Of a DNA stretch of 55,644 nucleotides, positions 1-8,450 are shown piece by piece. The stretch's first letter is position 1, and every line of letters starts with the position of its first letter. The stretch covers positions 1-55,644 of the forward strand of contig DATMTN010000025.1 of the NCBI GenBank assembly GCA_035564115.1, in the 5' to 3' direction. The DNA is from JACMPA01 sp035564115. Its GTDB lineage: Bacteria > Patescibacteriota > Saccharimonadia > Saccharimonadales > UBA4665. The translations under genes were made by a program, and so were the position numbers. Under the pieces are notes generated by a model. That model made no database searches, had not been told where the DNA came from, and worked only from the letters and a program-made list of their open reading frames with translations.

Positions 1-67
1 TGAGGGGCTCGAACCCCCGACCCCCTCGGTGTAAACGAGGTGCTCTAGCCAACTGAGCTAATCACCC
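1..67 (-). tRNA. tRNA-Val (anticodon TAC), 3' end cut by window edge
   Basis: Reading the minus strand, acceptor half GGGTGAT is followed by a D arm, an anticodon arm CCTCG-TTTACAC-CGAGG (anticodon TAC, valine) and a T arm with loop TTCGAGC. Only the first base of the 3' acceptor strand lies inside the window. It sits 22 nt downstream of tRNA-Leu(GAG), so the two are probably cotranscribed from the promoter at 189-217. Confidence 0.93.
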
Positions 68-89
68 GGGCTTTGTAAATTGTATCATG

Positions 90-174
90 TGGTGCGGACG
101 AGAGGACTTGAACCTCCACCCCTTGCAGGACTACCACCTCAAAGTAGCGCGTCTACCAATTCCGCCACGTCCGC
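90..174 (-). tRNA. tRNA-Leu (anticodon GAG)
   Basis: Class II tRNA on the minus strand: acceptor GCGGACG pairs with CGTCCGC, followed by A and an encoded CCA. The anticodon arm is CTACT-TTGAGGT-GGTAG, giving anticodon GAG (leucine), with a long variable arm and a T loop TTCAAGT. Its promoter lies directly upstream. Confidence 0.96.
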
Positions 175-188
175 GTGATAACCCGACT

Positions 189-217
189 ATCTTATCTGTT
201 TTTGGTAAAAAACTCAA
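189..217 (-). promoter_or_regulatory. Promoter of the tRNA-Leu(GAG)-tRNA-Val unit
   Basis: The minus strand shows TTGAGT, 17 nt, then TAAGAT; the expected start is about 8 nt before the tRNA. It overlaps nothing but the tail of the oxidase gene intergenic region. The same block, with one or two changes, recurs at 2192-2220 in front of the other tRNA-Leu. Confidence 0.8.
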
Positions 218-225
218 GGGGTAAA

Positions 226-1866
226 CTAGCTCCGCGGCAGGTGTTGGTGCAAGTGAGCCAGATCGTACTCATTACGCAGCATGGGCCGGACATCATCATG
301 AGTCACATTTATCTTCACCCCAGGGTTCATGGTGTTGTATGGGTCAAAGATATTCTTCACTTTTTGGAACAACCCATACATCTCCTGGCCAAATTGCTTT
401 GGTAGGTATGGACCGCGCAACCGTCCGTCGTTGTACTCGGCGCTCACACTACCGCCTAGACTAATAACTAGTTTGTAATATTCGTCCATAAGCTTGAAGA
501 CCTTCTGGCGATCGCCAACTGCCGACAGATCAAGATGGGGCTGCAAGTGGAAATTCGCGTCACCCGCATGACCCCAGACAGCTGGCTGCAGGCCATTGCG
601 CTCAAAGAGCGCATAGATGCCATCGAGGTACTCACTGAAACGCTCCAAAGGCACAATACCGTCATCGATAACCGGCACTGCTTTGGCGTGTCCATGGACT
701 GCCGACAATATGCTGCCCGAAGCCTGGCGGATCTTCCAGACGTCAGCTTGTTTGAGAGGCTCGGTCTCCTGTTTGTGTCCCGTCGCATAGGCCCCTAGTA
801 TTTTGCTGGCCCGTTTAACCGCCTTTTTTTGCTGACGTTCATTAGAACCGTCAAACTCCACTATCAGGGTCAGGGGTGGGAATGGTTCGTCAATGACATC
901 TTTTAACTGGTTTGGATTGATCTTTTTTACGGCTTCTAGCAGGTGTTCGTCAACGAGTTCAATAGCCGATGGCATGTCCTCGCCCATTGCTCGAAGCTCG
1001 TGAACTGCTTTTTGGGCTTCGTTCGGGTCATTGAAGGCGGCGATGATCACAGTTGTTTCTGGGTTATACGGTTTGGTCGTCATAGTGGCCTCAGTAACGA
1101 TTGCCAGCGTACCTTGCGAACCAACCAAGAGTGGTGTTAGGTCGAAGGACCCGTCCTGCCGCTTAATATCAGCCAGAGCATAGCCTGCATTGCTCTTCGT
1201 AACGCGTGGCACCGACTGCTCAACAAGCGCGCGGTGTTCATCGAGCAGGGTGTCGAGCGAACGATAGATCTCCCCTTCAAATGTTGCCAGACCAAGCTTT
1301 TTACTTAGCTCACGCTTTGTGAGTCGTTTCGTCTCAATCACCTCGCCATTAGCCAACACAGCCCGCATGCTACTGACGTAGGTACTAGTGTCTCCGTACT
1401 TGACTGTCTTTTCGCCGCTGGCGTTATTGGCGATAGCCCCGCCCACTGTGGAGTATTCTAAACTCGCCGGGAATGGCGGCAAGAATCGTCCATGCGTCTC
1501 GAGTGTCTGTTGCAGCTTGCCATACATGATACCGGGCTCAACAATGACATTGCCAGTTTTGCCATCGAACTCCACGACTCGATTCATATGAGCTGGAAAT
1601 ACCAGTACGATACCAGTACCGATAGCGGCTCCACTCTGGTCAGTACCAGCTCCACGAGCAGTAATGGGTATAGAGCGGCCCCGTTCTGCTAGTTGCCAGG
1701 CAAAACGGGTGACCTTACGAACATCGGCCTCACCACGGGGGTATACGATAATCGAGGGTATTGCGGCAAACACGCTACAGTCTGTCGAAAAAAAGCGCCG
1801 CGCATCGGTCGAGGTTACTACCTCACCGACTAAGTGTTCCTGCAGATAATGCGCTACTCTACTCAT
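226..1866 (-). CDS. FAD-linked oxidase (glycolate oxidase GlcD / D-lactate dehydrogenase family)
   Basis: This 546-residue flavoprotein probably oxidises a 2-hydroxy acid such as D-lactate or glycolate. The N-terminal half is an FAD-binding PCMH domain (about residues 35-215) with the pyrophosphate-binding run ITARGAGTDQSGAAIG and the GGAIANNASGEKTVKYG segment. The C-terminal half is an FAD-oxidase C domain with HAGDANFHL near residue 435 and a NPGVKIN ending. The usual SGEHG-type motif is replaced by SAEYNDGRLRG, so the substrate is uncertain. No Fe-S domain or partner subunit is present. The start ATG lacks a Shine-Dalgarno; an extended -10 (TGC TATAGT, 1905-1910) lies about 38 nt upstream. 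The gene is bracketed by two promoter-tRNA-Leu modules. Confidence 0.85.
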   Translation of the reverse strand: MSRVAHYLQEHLVGEVVTSTDARRFFSTDCSVFAAIPSIIVYPRGEADVRKVTRFAWQLAERGRSIPITARGAGTDQSGAAIGTGIVLVFPAHMNRVVEFDGKTGNVIVEPGIMYGKLQQTLETHGRFLPPFPASLEYSTVGGAIANNASGEKTVKYGDTSTYVSSMRAVLANGEVIETKRLTKRELSKKLGLATFEGEIYRSLDTLLDEHRALVEQSVPRVTKSNAGYALADIKRQDGSFDLTPLLVGSQGTLAIVTEATMTTKPYNPETTVIIAAFNDPNEAQKAVHELRAMGEDMPSAIELVDEHLLEAVKKINPNQLKDVIDEPFPPLTLIVEFDGSNERQQKKAVKRASKILGAYATGHKQETEPLKQADVWKIRQASGSILSAVHGHAKAVPVIDDGIVPLERFSEYLDGIYALFERNGLQPAVWGHAGDANFHLQPHLDLSAVGDRQKVFKLMDEYYKLVISLGGSVSAEYNDGRLRGPYLPKQFGQEMYGLFQKVKNIFDPYNTMNPGVKINVTHDDVRPMLRNEYDLAHLHQHLPRS

Positions 1867-1945
1867 CTGTTGTTGCGGTCTTTCCCATCTGTATTCTGGA
1901 GTCTACTATAGCATATTGCTTGTGGCTCGGATACGACTTGTGGCC

Positions 1946-1980
1946 AAAACAAAAGACCGACTTTCATCGGTCTCTTGTTT
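1946..1980 (-). terminator. Intrinsic terminator after tRNA-Leu(CAG)
   Basis: On the minus strand the stem GACCGA-TGAAAG-TCGGTC is followed by TTTTGTTTTG, immediately after the tRNA CCA end. The flanking A and T tracts extend the pairing, so it could also work on the plus strand. Confidence 0.85.
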
Positions 1981-2065
1981 TGGTGCGGACGAGAGGACTT
2001 GAACCTCCACATCTTGCGATACTAGTACCTGAAACTAGCGCGTCTACCAATTCCGCCACGTCCGC
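1981..2065 (-). tRNA. tRNA-Leu (anticodon CAG)
   Basis: Class II tRNA with the same acceptor and D arm as tRNA-Leu(GAG). The anticodon arm is CTAGT-TTCAGGT-ACTAG, giving anticodon CAG (leucine), and CCA is encoded. An intrinsic terminator follows at once. The gene is separated from its promoter by about 120 nt of leader that can fold. Confidence 0.96.
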
Positions 2066-2191
2066 TCGTCGTCCCGTACGCTTCTATCTCGTTTTAGCTA
2101 GTCGCCAAAACTTCGATTCACAGCTACGGTCCTCCTCTCAAAATCCCAAACGGTCGACTTCGCTCCCTGGTTTGGTATTTTGGACTAGTCA

Positions 2192-2220
2192 ATCGTATCT
2201 GTTTTTTGTAAAAAACTCAA
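2192..2220 (-). promoter_or_regulatory. Promoter of tRNA-Leu(CAG)
   Basis: The minus strand shows TTGAGT, 17 nt, TACGAT, almost identical to the promoter at 189-217, including the GTTTTTT-ACA-AAAAAC spacer. The predicted start is near 2185, about 120 nt before the tRNA. Region 2066-2185 holds no gene but a potential long stem (2098-2110 with 2178-2188). Confidence 0.75.
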
Positions 2221-2232
2221 GGGGTGAGGTGG

Positions 2233-4008
2233 TTATTTGTTCGTGACTTCGCTCGTCAGAACCATCCAGTTCTGGACATTGTTGAGCCTATCGGTGCCCG
2301 TATTTACCACTTTGGCATCCAGACCATAGACCGTCTGGTGTGTCAGGTACTGGAATCGTGGTTGATACAGTCCCACTGCTGGCGCATCCTGTTGCCAAGT
2401 CTGCAGGAACGGTCGGTATTTAATCGCTCGGAGCACAGGGTCCAGGCGAGTACGGCCAGCCTCCAATGCCGCATCGGCTGTCGTCGACTTGTACAGTGAC
2501 AAATTCAACCGCGTAGAGCGTGGATCGGCCTGTGTACTGTCCCAGTAGACGTAAACATCCGGGTCGACGCCTATCGATATACCATACAACACAACATCGT
2601 ATGTGTGGTTTGCCAAAGCGTTCTGAAAGTCTTGCGGGCTAGCCTCATCCGGGATGATAACTTTCACACCCAGACTCTGCCAGGCAGCTTTCAGTCCAGC
2701 AACAACTTTTGCATTCTCGGGTGTGCTGTTTGCTACCAGTGAAATGCTGAGTGGCTTACCGTCCTTGTAGCGAAGACCTTGCTTACCCACCAGCCAGCCA
2801 GCCTTATCGAGCGCAGCTCGGGCTGCCTGAGGGTCGAAGCTAAGCTGCTGAAGACTTGGATCGTAACCAACCTGCCCCTTTAGCAGCGGCTCACGAACTG
2901 GCCGCGTTGGATAGCCGAGTGCTCCCTGAATGTGTGCTGCATCAGTGCCCTGGACCAGTGCTCGGCGCACCTGTGCATCACTTAAAATACCCGTCGAAGT
3001 ATTAAAGAATGCCATGTTTGCGGCTGTCAGTACCAAGTCATACTGATGGGTACCGCTTGTTGGCGCATCATATGACACCGGTGGAACCATCGCCGTAAGC
3101 TGTTTAGCATCAAACGTATCGGTCAGTGTTTTCTCATTGGTAAACGAGTGGACGACAAAACTGCTGAGCTTAGGCGTACCTAACGCATATCCATCAAACG
3201 GCTTCAGGGCAATCAGCACCTGCCTGTCATCACCCTTTGCTCCCTTAACCTGGAGTGCATCCCACCGAAACGGACCAGCGCCTATTGGGTGCAGGCTGTT
3301 GAACTCGAGCGAGCGCCAAGAAGTCGGTGGTAAATTCTGAAACGCATGGGCTGGCAAGATGCCGGTCGTTAGCGAGTAGGGGAAAGCCGCCAACGGATTA
3401 GACAGTTGAAATACTACCGTATACGCATCTTTCTTCGTTATCGTCACCCCCTGCCAACTACTAGCCAAAGGTGATTGAGCATCTGGGTTCTGAATAGCCT
3501 TGAACGTGAAGACAACATCATCAGCCGTGAGTGCTTTTCCATCTTGCCAAGTCAGGTTCGGACGTAGATGCACCGTATAGGTTGTACCGCTGGCGTCCAC
3601 ATCCCAGCTTTTGGCTAAGTCCCCTGTCAGCGTGTTCTTATTGTCGTAGGTTAGGAGCCCGGCAAACACGAGGCGAGAAACAGTGGTGTCCACCTCACTC
3701 GTAGCATAGATGGGGTTGGCATTCGTGAAATTACCAAAGATGCCTTCGCTATAGATACCGCCAGGAATTGGCTGGAGTGTCTGATAATAGTGGCTCAGTC
3801 GCGCGATCTGCACAATCATGCCACCAATCAGGATGATCAACAACAGTAGCCAGGCCGTAATAAATCGCCAAATCTTGCGAATACTGCCAAGCCGCTTAAA
3901 AAAGTGGCGCTCCAGCCCAGCTTCAGCGTACACACCAATATCAGCCACCTGGTTCTGACCGTGTCGGAGCCGGCGTCGGAGCCGTAGCTTAAAAAGCCGG
4001 AACTGCAT
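2233..4008 (-). CDS. Membrane-anchored peptide ABC transporter substrate-binding protein (SBP_bac_5 / OppA-DppA family)
   Basis: The 591-residue protein has a basic N-terminus of about 45 residues, one membrane helix (about residues 48-68, WRFITAWLLLLIILIGGMIV) and an extracellular family-5 solute-binding domain. Family hallmarks include the N-terminal 'sRLVFAGLLTYDNK' stretch, the LAKSWDVDASGTTYTVHLRP segment and WQDGKALTADDVVFTFK. It should bind peptides outside the membrane. The anchor is an uncleaved helix rather than a lipobox: no Cys follows it, as expected for some CPR proteins. No permease or ATPase genes are adjacent, so the cognate importer is elsewhere or absent. It starts at ATG with AGGTGGG upstream, 12 nt after secG. 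Confidence 0.88.
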   Translation of the reverse strand: MQFRLFKLRLRRRLRHGQNQVADIGVYAEAGLERHFFKRLGSIRKIWRFITAWLLLLIILIGGMIVQIARLSHYYQTLQPIPGGIYSEGIFGNFTNANPIYATSEVDTTVSRLVFAGLLTYDNKNTLTGDLAKSWDVDASGTTYTVHLRPNLTWQDGKALTADDVVFTFKAIQNPDAQSPLASSWQGVTITKKDAYTVVFQLSNPLAAFPYSLTTGILPAHAFQNLPPTSWRSLEFNSLHPIGAGPFRWDALQVKGAKGDDRQVLIALKPFDGYALGTPKLSSFVVHSFTNEKTLTDTFDAKQLTAMVPPVSYDAPTSGTHQYDLVLTAANMAFFNTSTGILSDAQVRRALVQGTDAAHIQGALGYPTRPVREPLLKGQVGYDPSLQQLSFDPQAARAALDKAGWLVGKQGLRYKDGKPLSISLVANSTPENAKVVAGLKAAWQSLGVKVIIPDEASPQDFQNALANHTYDVVLYGISIGVDPDVYVYWDSTQADPRSTRLNLSLYKSTTADAALEAGRTRLDPVLRAIKYRPFLQTWQQDAPAVGLYQPRFQYLTHQTVYGLDAKVVNTGTDRLNNVQNWMVLTSEVTNK

Positions 4009-4020
4009 GGAAACCCACCT

Positions 4021-4236
4021 TTATTTGTGCAATATACCGAACAACAGTGACAGTGCGAACACAATCGCACTCACAATCGTCAGCTGAAAAATCGTCTTCT
4101 CAGTACCACGACGAGTCGTATTAACTTCGCCAGCACTTCCCAGGCCAGCGCCAAGGCTTGCCCCGCGTGTCTGTACCAGGATCAGGAGAATCATGAGGGC
4201 TAGTGATGCAAGCGTGATGTAATTAAAGATATTCAT
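4021..4236 (-). CDS. secG: Preprotein translocase subunit SecG
   Basis: This 71-residue protein has two membrane helices separated by a short conserved loop, the SecG layout: MNIFNYITLASLALMILLIL, then QTRGASLGAGLGSAGEVNTTRRGTEK, then a second hydrophobic helix. SecG assists SecYE in protein export. The ATG overlaps the TGA of the upstream YvlD-like gene (ATGA), which fixes the start; a longer in-frame reading lacks a sensible start. It likely shares a transcript with pepP, the YvlD-like gene and the peptide-binding protein. Confidence 0.9.
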   Translation of the reverse strand: MNIFNYITLASLALMILLILVQTRGASLGAGLGSAGEVNTTRRGTEKTIFQLTIVSAIVFALSLLFGILHK

Positions 4237-4604
4237 TTGGACTTCTTTTCCTCGACAATAGTTGTTACCAGATAGTTTACCAGGCCGATGACTGCCCCTG
4301 CAAATATAGCTGCCCAAAAGTTTGTAATATGAAGTGGCGTATAGAGTTTACTGACCAGCAGTACCATCAAGCCGTTTACTATCAACATGAAAAACCCGAG
4401 GCTCAATAGAATTGCCGGTAGCGACAGGAGTACCACTATCGGTCGAATGAATAGGTTCACGATTGCCAATACCAGACCAGCCACTACGATTACAGAGAGC
4501 TTCTGATTGTAATTAATACCGGAACCTAGTAAGCCGGCCGCAATCCACAGCCCCAGGCTGCAGACTAGCCAACGCAGACACAATCGAAATACTAAATATG
4601 GCAT
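4233..4604 (-). CDS. YvlD-like (phage holin 4_2 superfamily) membrane protein
   Basis: The protein has 123 residues and four hydrophobic segments. It shows the family pattern NLFIRPIVVLLSLPAILLSLG, with the RP pair and PAILLSLG turn typical of YvlD/DUF360. Its cellular role is unknown; relatives are often linked to envelope stress. The ATG follows AGAGGTAG, and pepP ends 17 nt upstream. It overlaps secG by 4 nt, so the two are translationally coupled. Confidence 0.8.
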   Translation of the reverse strand: MPYLVFRLCLRWLVCSLGLWIAAGLLGSGINYNQKLSVIVVAGLVLAIVNLFIRPIVVLLSLPAILLSLGFFMLIVNGLMVLLVSKLYTPLHITNFWAAIFAGAVIGLVNYLVTTIVEEKKSK

Positions 4605-4621
4605 ACTACCTCTATTGTAGA

Positions 4622-5854
4622 TTAGCTCAACTTCCGGGGCAACCGCGCGGTTAATACTTCATAGCCCTCAGCCGTGATGAGCACATCATCCTCGATGCGG
4701 ACACCGATTCCCTCTTCAGGAATATATATCCCCGGCTCTACCGTTAGCACCATACCGGGCTCCAGTGGACGACTATAGTCACCAATGTCATGCACATTCA
4801 GGCCCATGAAGTGCGAGGTGGCGTGTGGGTAAAATTTACGGACTTCATCGTGCTCGATAGACTTGATCAGCCCCAGCTCACGCAGTTTTTCGCCCATAAA
4901 ATGCTCGATTTTCTGTTCATTGTCCTTCATGAATGCCCCCGGCTGCTGGAGCGAGAACGCATACTCCTGGACTTCCAGCACCGCATCGTACACTGCTTGC
5001 TGGCGCCGCGACGGTGCGGCAATGCTGACCGTACGAGTTATATCTGCTGCATAGTGGTTTACGTCCGCGCCTACATCGAGAAGGAGCAATTCATCACTCG
5101 AAATCTGGCCGTTATTCGCAACATTATGGAGCGTACAGGCCCGCTCACCGCCAGCAACAATTGGCTCAAAGGCATGTCCGCTGGCACCACGTCGCCGAAA
5201 GCCGCGTGTTAGGTCAGCCTCAACTTCATATTCCTGCGCATACTTAGCTAGGGTGGATGGTCGCGTGATTTCCTTCAGGGTATCAATGGTGACGTCAATC
5301 GCCGCCTGAATGGCTACTAATTCCTCTGGTTGCTTCACGACCCGCAGGAGACCTAGATGCTGGCTCAGATCGAGCAGTTCGATGTCGCCGTGCGTCTCTT
5401 TGATGCGACCCACCAACTGGCCCCGTGCCGGGTTGGTATACAGGCCGTGTTCTTCGACATAGGCCGGTGGCGGTGATAGCGTCGCCACATGCTTAGCCCG
5501 CTTCAGTCGGGCATCCAGTAGGCGCCAGCCCTCTTTGTCGTCAACTACGGTGCGCACGCCAGACACTCGCGTCAACGCCTCGGCATCAACCGCACCGTCG
5601 AAGGCAATCCGAGCCTCTCCGCGTGACGGCACCATCAGATATTCACGGCTCTTATCCATCACTAGGATAATATCTGGCTCCTCGATACCAGTCAGGTACC
5701 AGAAATTGGCATCCTGCTGGAACGGATACGTGCTGTCACCACCGCGTTGCAGCAGCCCATTGGCCGTCACCACTATCGGTGCCGTACCGGTAAATAATTG
5801 GCGCAGTCGTTCACGGTTACCCGCAAAAAACTCGCTCGAGAATCCCTCATTCAT
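4622..5854 (-). CDS. pepP: Xaa-Pro aminopeptidase (aminopeptidase P, M24B)
   Basis: The 410-residue enzyme should release N-terminal residues before proline using two metal ions. An AMP_N domain covers about residues 5-130 and a pita-bread M24 domain follows. The five metal ligands are visible: D in LLLDVGADVNHYAADITRTV (two Asp), H in SHFMGLNVHD, E in VLTVEPGIYIP and E in VRIEDDVLIT. Length and order match E. coli PepP. A -10 box TATACT (5868-5873) lies 13 nt before ATG, so the leader is only a few nt. It is probably the first gene of a four-gene run that includes secG. Confidence 0.92.
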   Translation of the reverse strand: MNEGFSSEFFAGNRERLRQLFTGTAPIVVTANGLLQRGGDSTYPFQQDANFWYLTGIEEPDIILVMDKSREYLMVPSRGEARIAFDGAVDAEALTRVSGVRTVVDDKEGWRLLDARLKRAKHVATLSPPPAYVEEHGLYTNPARGQLVGRIKETHGDIELLDLSQHLGLLRVVKQPEELVAIQAAIDVTIDTLKEITRPSTLAKYAQEYEVEADLTRGFRRRGASGHAFEPIVAGGERACTLHNVANNGQISSDELLLLDVGADVNHYAADITRTVSIAAPSRRQQAVYDAVLEVQEYAFSLQQPGAFMKDNEQKIEHFMGEKLRELGLIKSIEHDEVRKFYPHATSHFMGLNVHDIGDYSRPLEPGMVLTVEPGIYIPEEGIGVRIEDDVLITAEGYEVLTARLPRKLS

Positions 5855-5896
5855 AACTCAGCCATTCAGTATAGCACTTTCCGACCCGTTGCGCTG

Positions 5897-6475
5897 CTAG
5901 CGGTGGAGCTGGTGTAGATACGTCACAATGTTCTGGTAGTGAGTGCTACAGATCCAAATCGTTATGATAAGGAGCACTGGGAATATCACAAAGTGCTCGC
6001 TAAACTTGCCAGTGGTAATACGGAGTGTCTTTAACGGCGGGAAGCCAAACTTGAACGGAATTGGCAGGAGCCACGGCACACCTTCCTTTGTAAATGAATC
6101 CATCACCAGGTGGCTCAGCATACCCACGATGAAAGCCTCCCATACTAGCTGGGTGTCGACACGTGCCATCAGCGGATGTAGCAGTACGAGCAGCAATTTT
6201 GCCAGATAGGCGAACAATACCAGTCCTAACAGGGAGTGGCTCAGGAAGCGATGGCCACCCAGCAGTTTGTCGACGAATTTGCCGAAGAACTTGCCAACGG
6301 GCAGATTGCGCCAGAACGGTGCCGTAGGCTGATCAATATCCGGTGCAATACCGCCAATCTGATTGGCAAGGAGTGCCACCAACAGGGTCGACAAAGTAAT
6401 CTCGTGCAGCGGATGCAGCACAACGACAATTGCCAGTGCAGTAAAAGCAGCCAAGTCATGCGTCCGTGCGGTCAT
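5897..6475 (-). CDS. YdjM-family membrane-bound metal-dependent hydrolase
   Basis: The 192-residue integral membrane protein has the scattered His/Asp pattern of the YdjM family: THD near the N-terminus, PDID after the second helix, GGHRFLSHS, and SHLVMDSFTKEGVPWL. These residues are thought to bind metal; E. coli YdjM is LexA-regulated, but no LexA box is seen here. A -10 box TAGAAT (6482-6487) ends 6 nt before ATG, suggesting a leaderless mRNA. Substrate unknown. Confidence 0.82.
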   Translation of the reverse strand: MTARTHDLAAFTALAIVVVLHPLHEITLSTLLVALLANQIGGIAPDIDQPTAPFWRNLPVGKFFGKFVDKLLGGHRFLSHSLLGLVLFAYLAKLLLVLLHPLMARVDTQLVWEAFIVGMLSHLVMDSFTKEGVPWLLPIPFKFGFPPLKTLRITTGKFSEHFVIFPVLLIITIWICSTHYQNIVTYLHQLHR

Positions 6476-6507
6476 GCCACCATTCTACCGAACCCGCTCA
6501 CGCTTAC

Positions 6508-8097
6508 CTAGAGCGGCGTGGGTTCGTCGGTCTGTTTCTTGGCTTTGTTGACCGGACGGATATACTGCTTGAGGATGGCTGCCTTTTTCTCGCCGATCAC
6601 TTTTTCGAGTTCCCAGTCACGTGCCTGGGTCACACCACGCATGCTACCAAACTCCTTAATGAGTTTCTTGCGGGTGGCCGGTCCAATCGTCGGTACATCG
6701 TCGAGTAGACTGGCTATCTGACGTTTGCCCTTCAGGACCGAGTGATAGCTCACTGCAAAGCGATGCGACTCGTCACGAATACGCTGCAGCAACTTCACGA
6801 CGTTCGTATTGTGCGGTACGTTTACCAATATGAAATCATCCGATTCGGTCATAAAACCACCCAGCCGATGTAGCTCAGACTCATTCAAAACCACACCGGA
6901 TGAACCATCACGCGCGTCTTGGGAGGACGGACCTCCCAACGGTGGAGTTACAGAGGTAGGCTTTTTGATGACGATTTGCTCCTCACGCTTAGCCAGGCCA
7001 ATGAAGGGAATATTTGCCTGACCCTGCTCGTCTCGAGCCTTAATGGCGGCATCCAGCTGGCCCTTCCCGCCATCAATCAGCACGAGGCTCGGACAGCCCC
7101 AGGCTTTGATATTCTTCTCACTCAGCCGACGCTTCAGCGTTTCATTCATATTGTAGAAGTCGTTGTTATGATCGATCTTGGTCTTGAATTTACGATACTG
7201 TGCTTTGTCACTGACGCCATTCGTAAACACCACCATGCTGGCTACCACATCAGTGCCCTGCATGTGGCTAATGTCATAGCCCTCTATGCGCCGCGGAAAC
7301 TCCGGCAGACTTAACAAGGTAACTAACTCATTAAGAGCGTGGTCTTTGCTAATATCCAGGAACTCTTTGTCACTAAATATCACCTGCTTACCTAAGTTTT
7401 GTAAGGCAAACAACTGATTGCGTAACTTCCCTGCTAGCTCATACTGCTGTGCCTTGGCGGCTCGCTTCATGTCCTTTTCAACTTCCCTAATGATAGTGTT
7501 GCGCTTACCTTCGATTACCATCATTAGCTTGCGCAGATTCGCGCGGTAGTCATCGAGCGAGGTCTTGCCCTCTTCCAAACCTGGATCGAGTCCCAGGTGG
7601 TAATGCAACGTCGCCCGCTTTTGGCCCGCAATTCGGCGAGTAGCAAACGGAAAAATCCGACGCAGTAGTTTCAATGCTTGGCGCACGCTGACGGTGCTAA
7701 AATACGGGCCAAAATAACGCGCACCGTCATCCAGCGGGCGTCGTGTGGTTGTAACCGTTGGAAAGTCTGAATCATAATCGATCCGGATGTAGCTGAGCGC
7801 CTTATCGTCACGAAGCAGAATGTTGTAGCGGGGCATGTAGCGTCGAATCATCTCGGCTTCCAGGAACAATGCTTCCAGCTCGCTCTCCACCACCATCCAG
7901 TCAGTATCAACTATTTCCGCTACCAACGCTTCGGTCTTTGGGTCGCGGTTGCGCGAAGCCTGAAAGTATTGCCGCACGCGGTTGCGCAGTACTGCTGCCT
8001 TGCCAACATAGATAATTTCACCCGACGCATCCTTATGGAAATAGACACCGGGATCTTTCGGCAGGTCTTTCAGCTTCGTTTCGAGGGAAGTATTCAC
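6508..8097 (-). CDS. uvrC: Excinuclease ABC subunit C
   Basis: This is the nucleotide excision repair nuclease that cuts on both sides of UvrB-bound damage. In order it shows a GIY-YIG domain (PGVYFHKDASGEIIYVGKA, residues 15-33), a UVR motif around residue 210, a UvrC RNase-H-like domain (GYDISHMQGTDVVASMV; DGGKGQLDAA) and a C-terminal helix-hairpin-helix (DDVPTIGPATRKKLIKEFGS). At 529 residues it is shorter than usual. The loop after GLAKREEQ carries an extra stretch encoded partly by a 21-bp palindrome (6919-6939) shared with mnmA. The start is GTG, 7 nt after TATAAT, hence probably leaderless. uvrA is 7.5 kb away. Confidence 0.95.
   Translation of the reverse strand: MNTSLETKLKDLPKDPGVYFHKDASGEIIYVGKAAVLRNRVRQYFQASRNRDPKTEALVAEIVDTDWMVVESELEALFLEAEMIRRYMPRYNILLRDDKALSYIRIDYDSDFPTVTTTRRPLDDGARYFGPYFSTVSVRQALKLLRRIFPFATRRIAGQKRATLHYHLGLDPGLEEGKTSLDDYRANLRKLMMVIEGKRNTIIREVEKDMKRAAKAQQYELAGKLRNQLFALQNLGKQVIFSDKEFLDISKDHALNELVTLLSLPEFPRRIEGYDISHMQGTDVVASMVVFTNGVSDKAQYRKFKTKIDHNNDFYNMNETLKRRLSEKNIKAWGCPSLVLIDGGKGQLDAAIKARDEQGQANIPFIGLAKREEQIVIKKPTSVTPPLGGPSSQDARDGSSGVVLNESELHRLGGFMTESDDFILVNVPHNTNVVKLLQRIRDESHRFAVSYHSVLKGKRQIASLLDDVPTIGPATRKKLIKEFGSMRGVTQARDWELEKVIGEKKAAILKQYIRPVNKAKKQTDEPTPL
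6919..6939. repeat. 21-bp palindromic repeat inside uvrC (copy 1)
   Basis: TTGGGAGG-ACGGA-CCTCCCAA forms an 8-bp stem with a 5-nt loop. The identical 21 bp occurs at 37681-37701 inside mnmA. Here the minus strand reads it in frame as part of PPLGGPSSQ, within a segment not found in other UvrC proteins I know. Confidence 0.9.
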
Positions 8098-8110
8098 CTC
8101 TTAGATTATA

Positions 8111-8443
8111 CTATCCCCGAGTGCGGTGAATTGCACCGATGATTCGGCGTCTACGCACCCTTGACGGAGCAAGCCTATCAGCAATCACTGCTTCACGCGT
8201 ACGACCTGTGACGACCCCGCGAGGAGCGTCCGCCTCTTCTTCGCTCTGGGCACGTAAGTCAACCACTAGAATGCCCGCTTCAGCAAATTCTTCTTGAAGT
8301 CCATCGACAATATCTTCTCGCTCTACCGGTTCGTCCGGATTGTCCGCTCGAAGCAACGCATCAGTTGCAAGACGACCCGCTTCTAGAGCAACGGCTTCGG
8401 GATTAAAGTTGTCGGGGGCTTGTAAAATATCGGGATTTATCAT
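8111..8443 (-). CDS. Hypothetical acidic protein
   Basis: I do not recognise this 110-residue soluble protein. It is acidic in the first two thirds (many E and D between residues 30 and 75) and ends with a basic RVRRRRIIGAIHR tail. There is no signal peptide or membrane segment. It has one of the clearest promoters in the window (TTGAAA, 17 nt, TAATAT), with only 7 nt between -10 and ATG. uvrC follows directly, but uvrC has its own -10 overlapping this gene's end. Confidence 0.7.
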   Translation of the reverse strand: MINPDILQAPDNFNPEAVALEAGRLATDALLRADNPDEPVEREDIVDGLQEEFAEAGILVVDLRAQSEEEADAPRGVVTGRTREAVIADRLAPSRVRRRRIIGAIHRTRG

Positions 8444-8450
8444 TAAAGTT

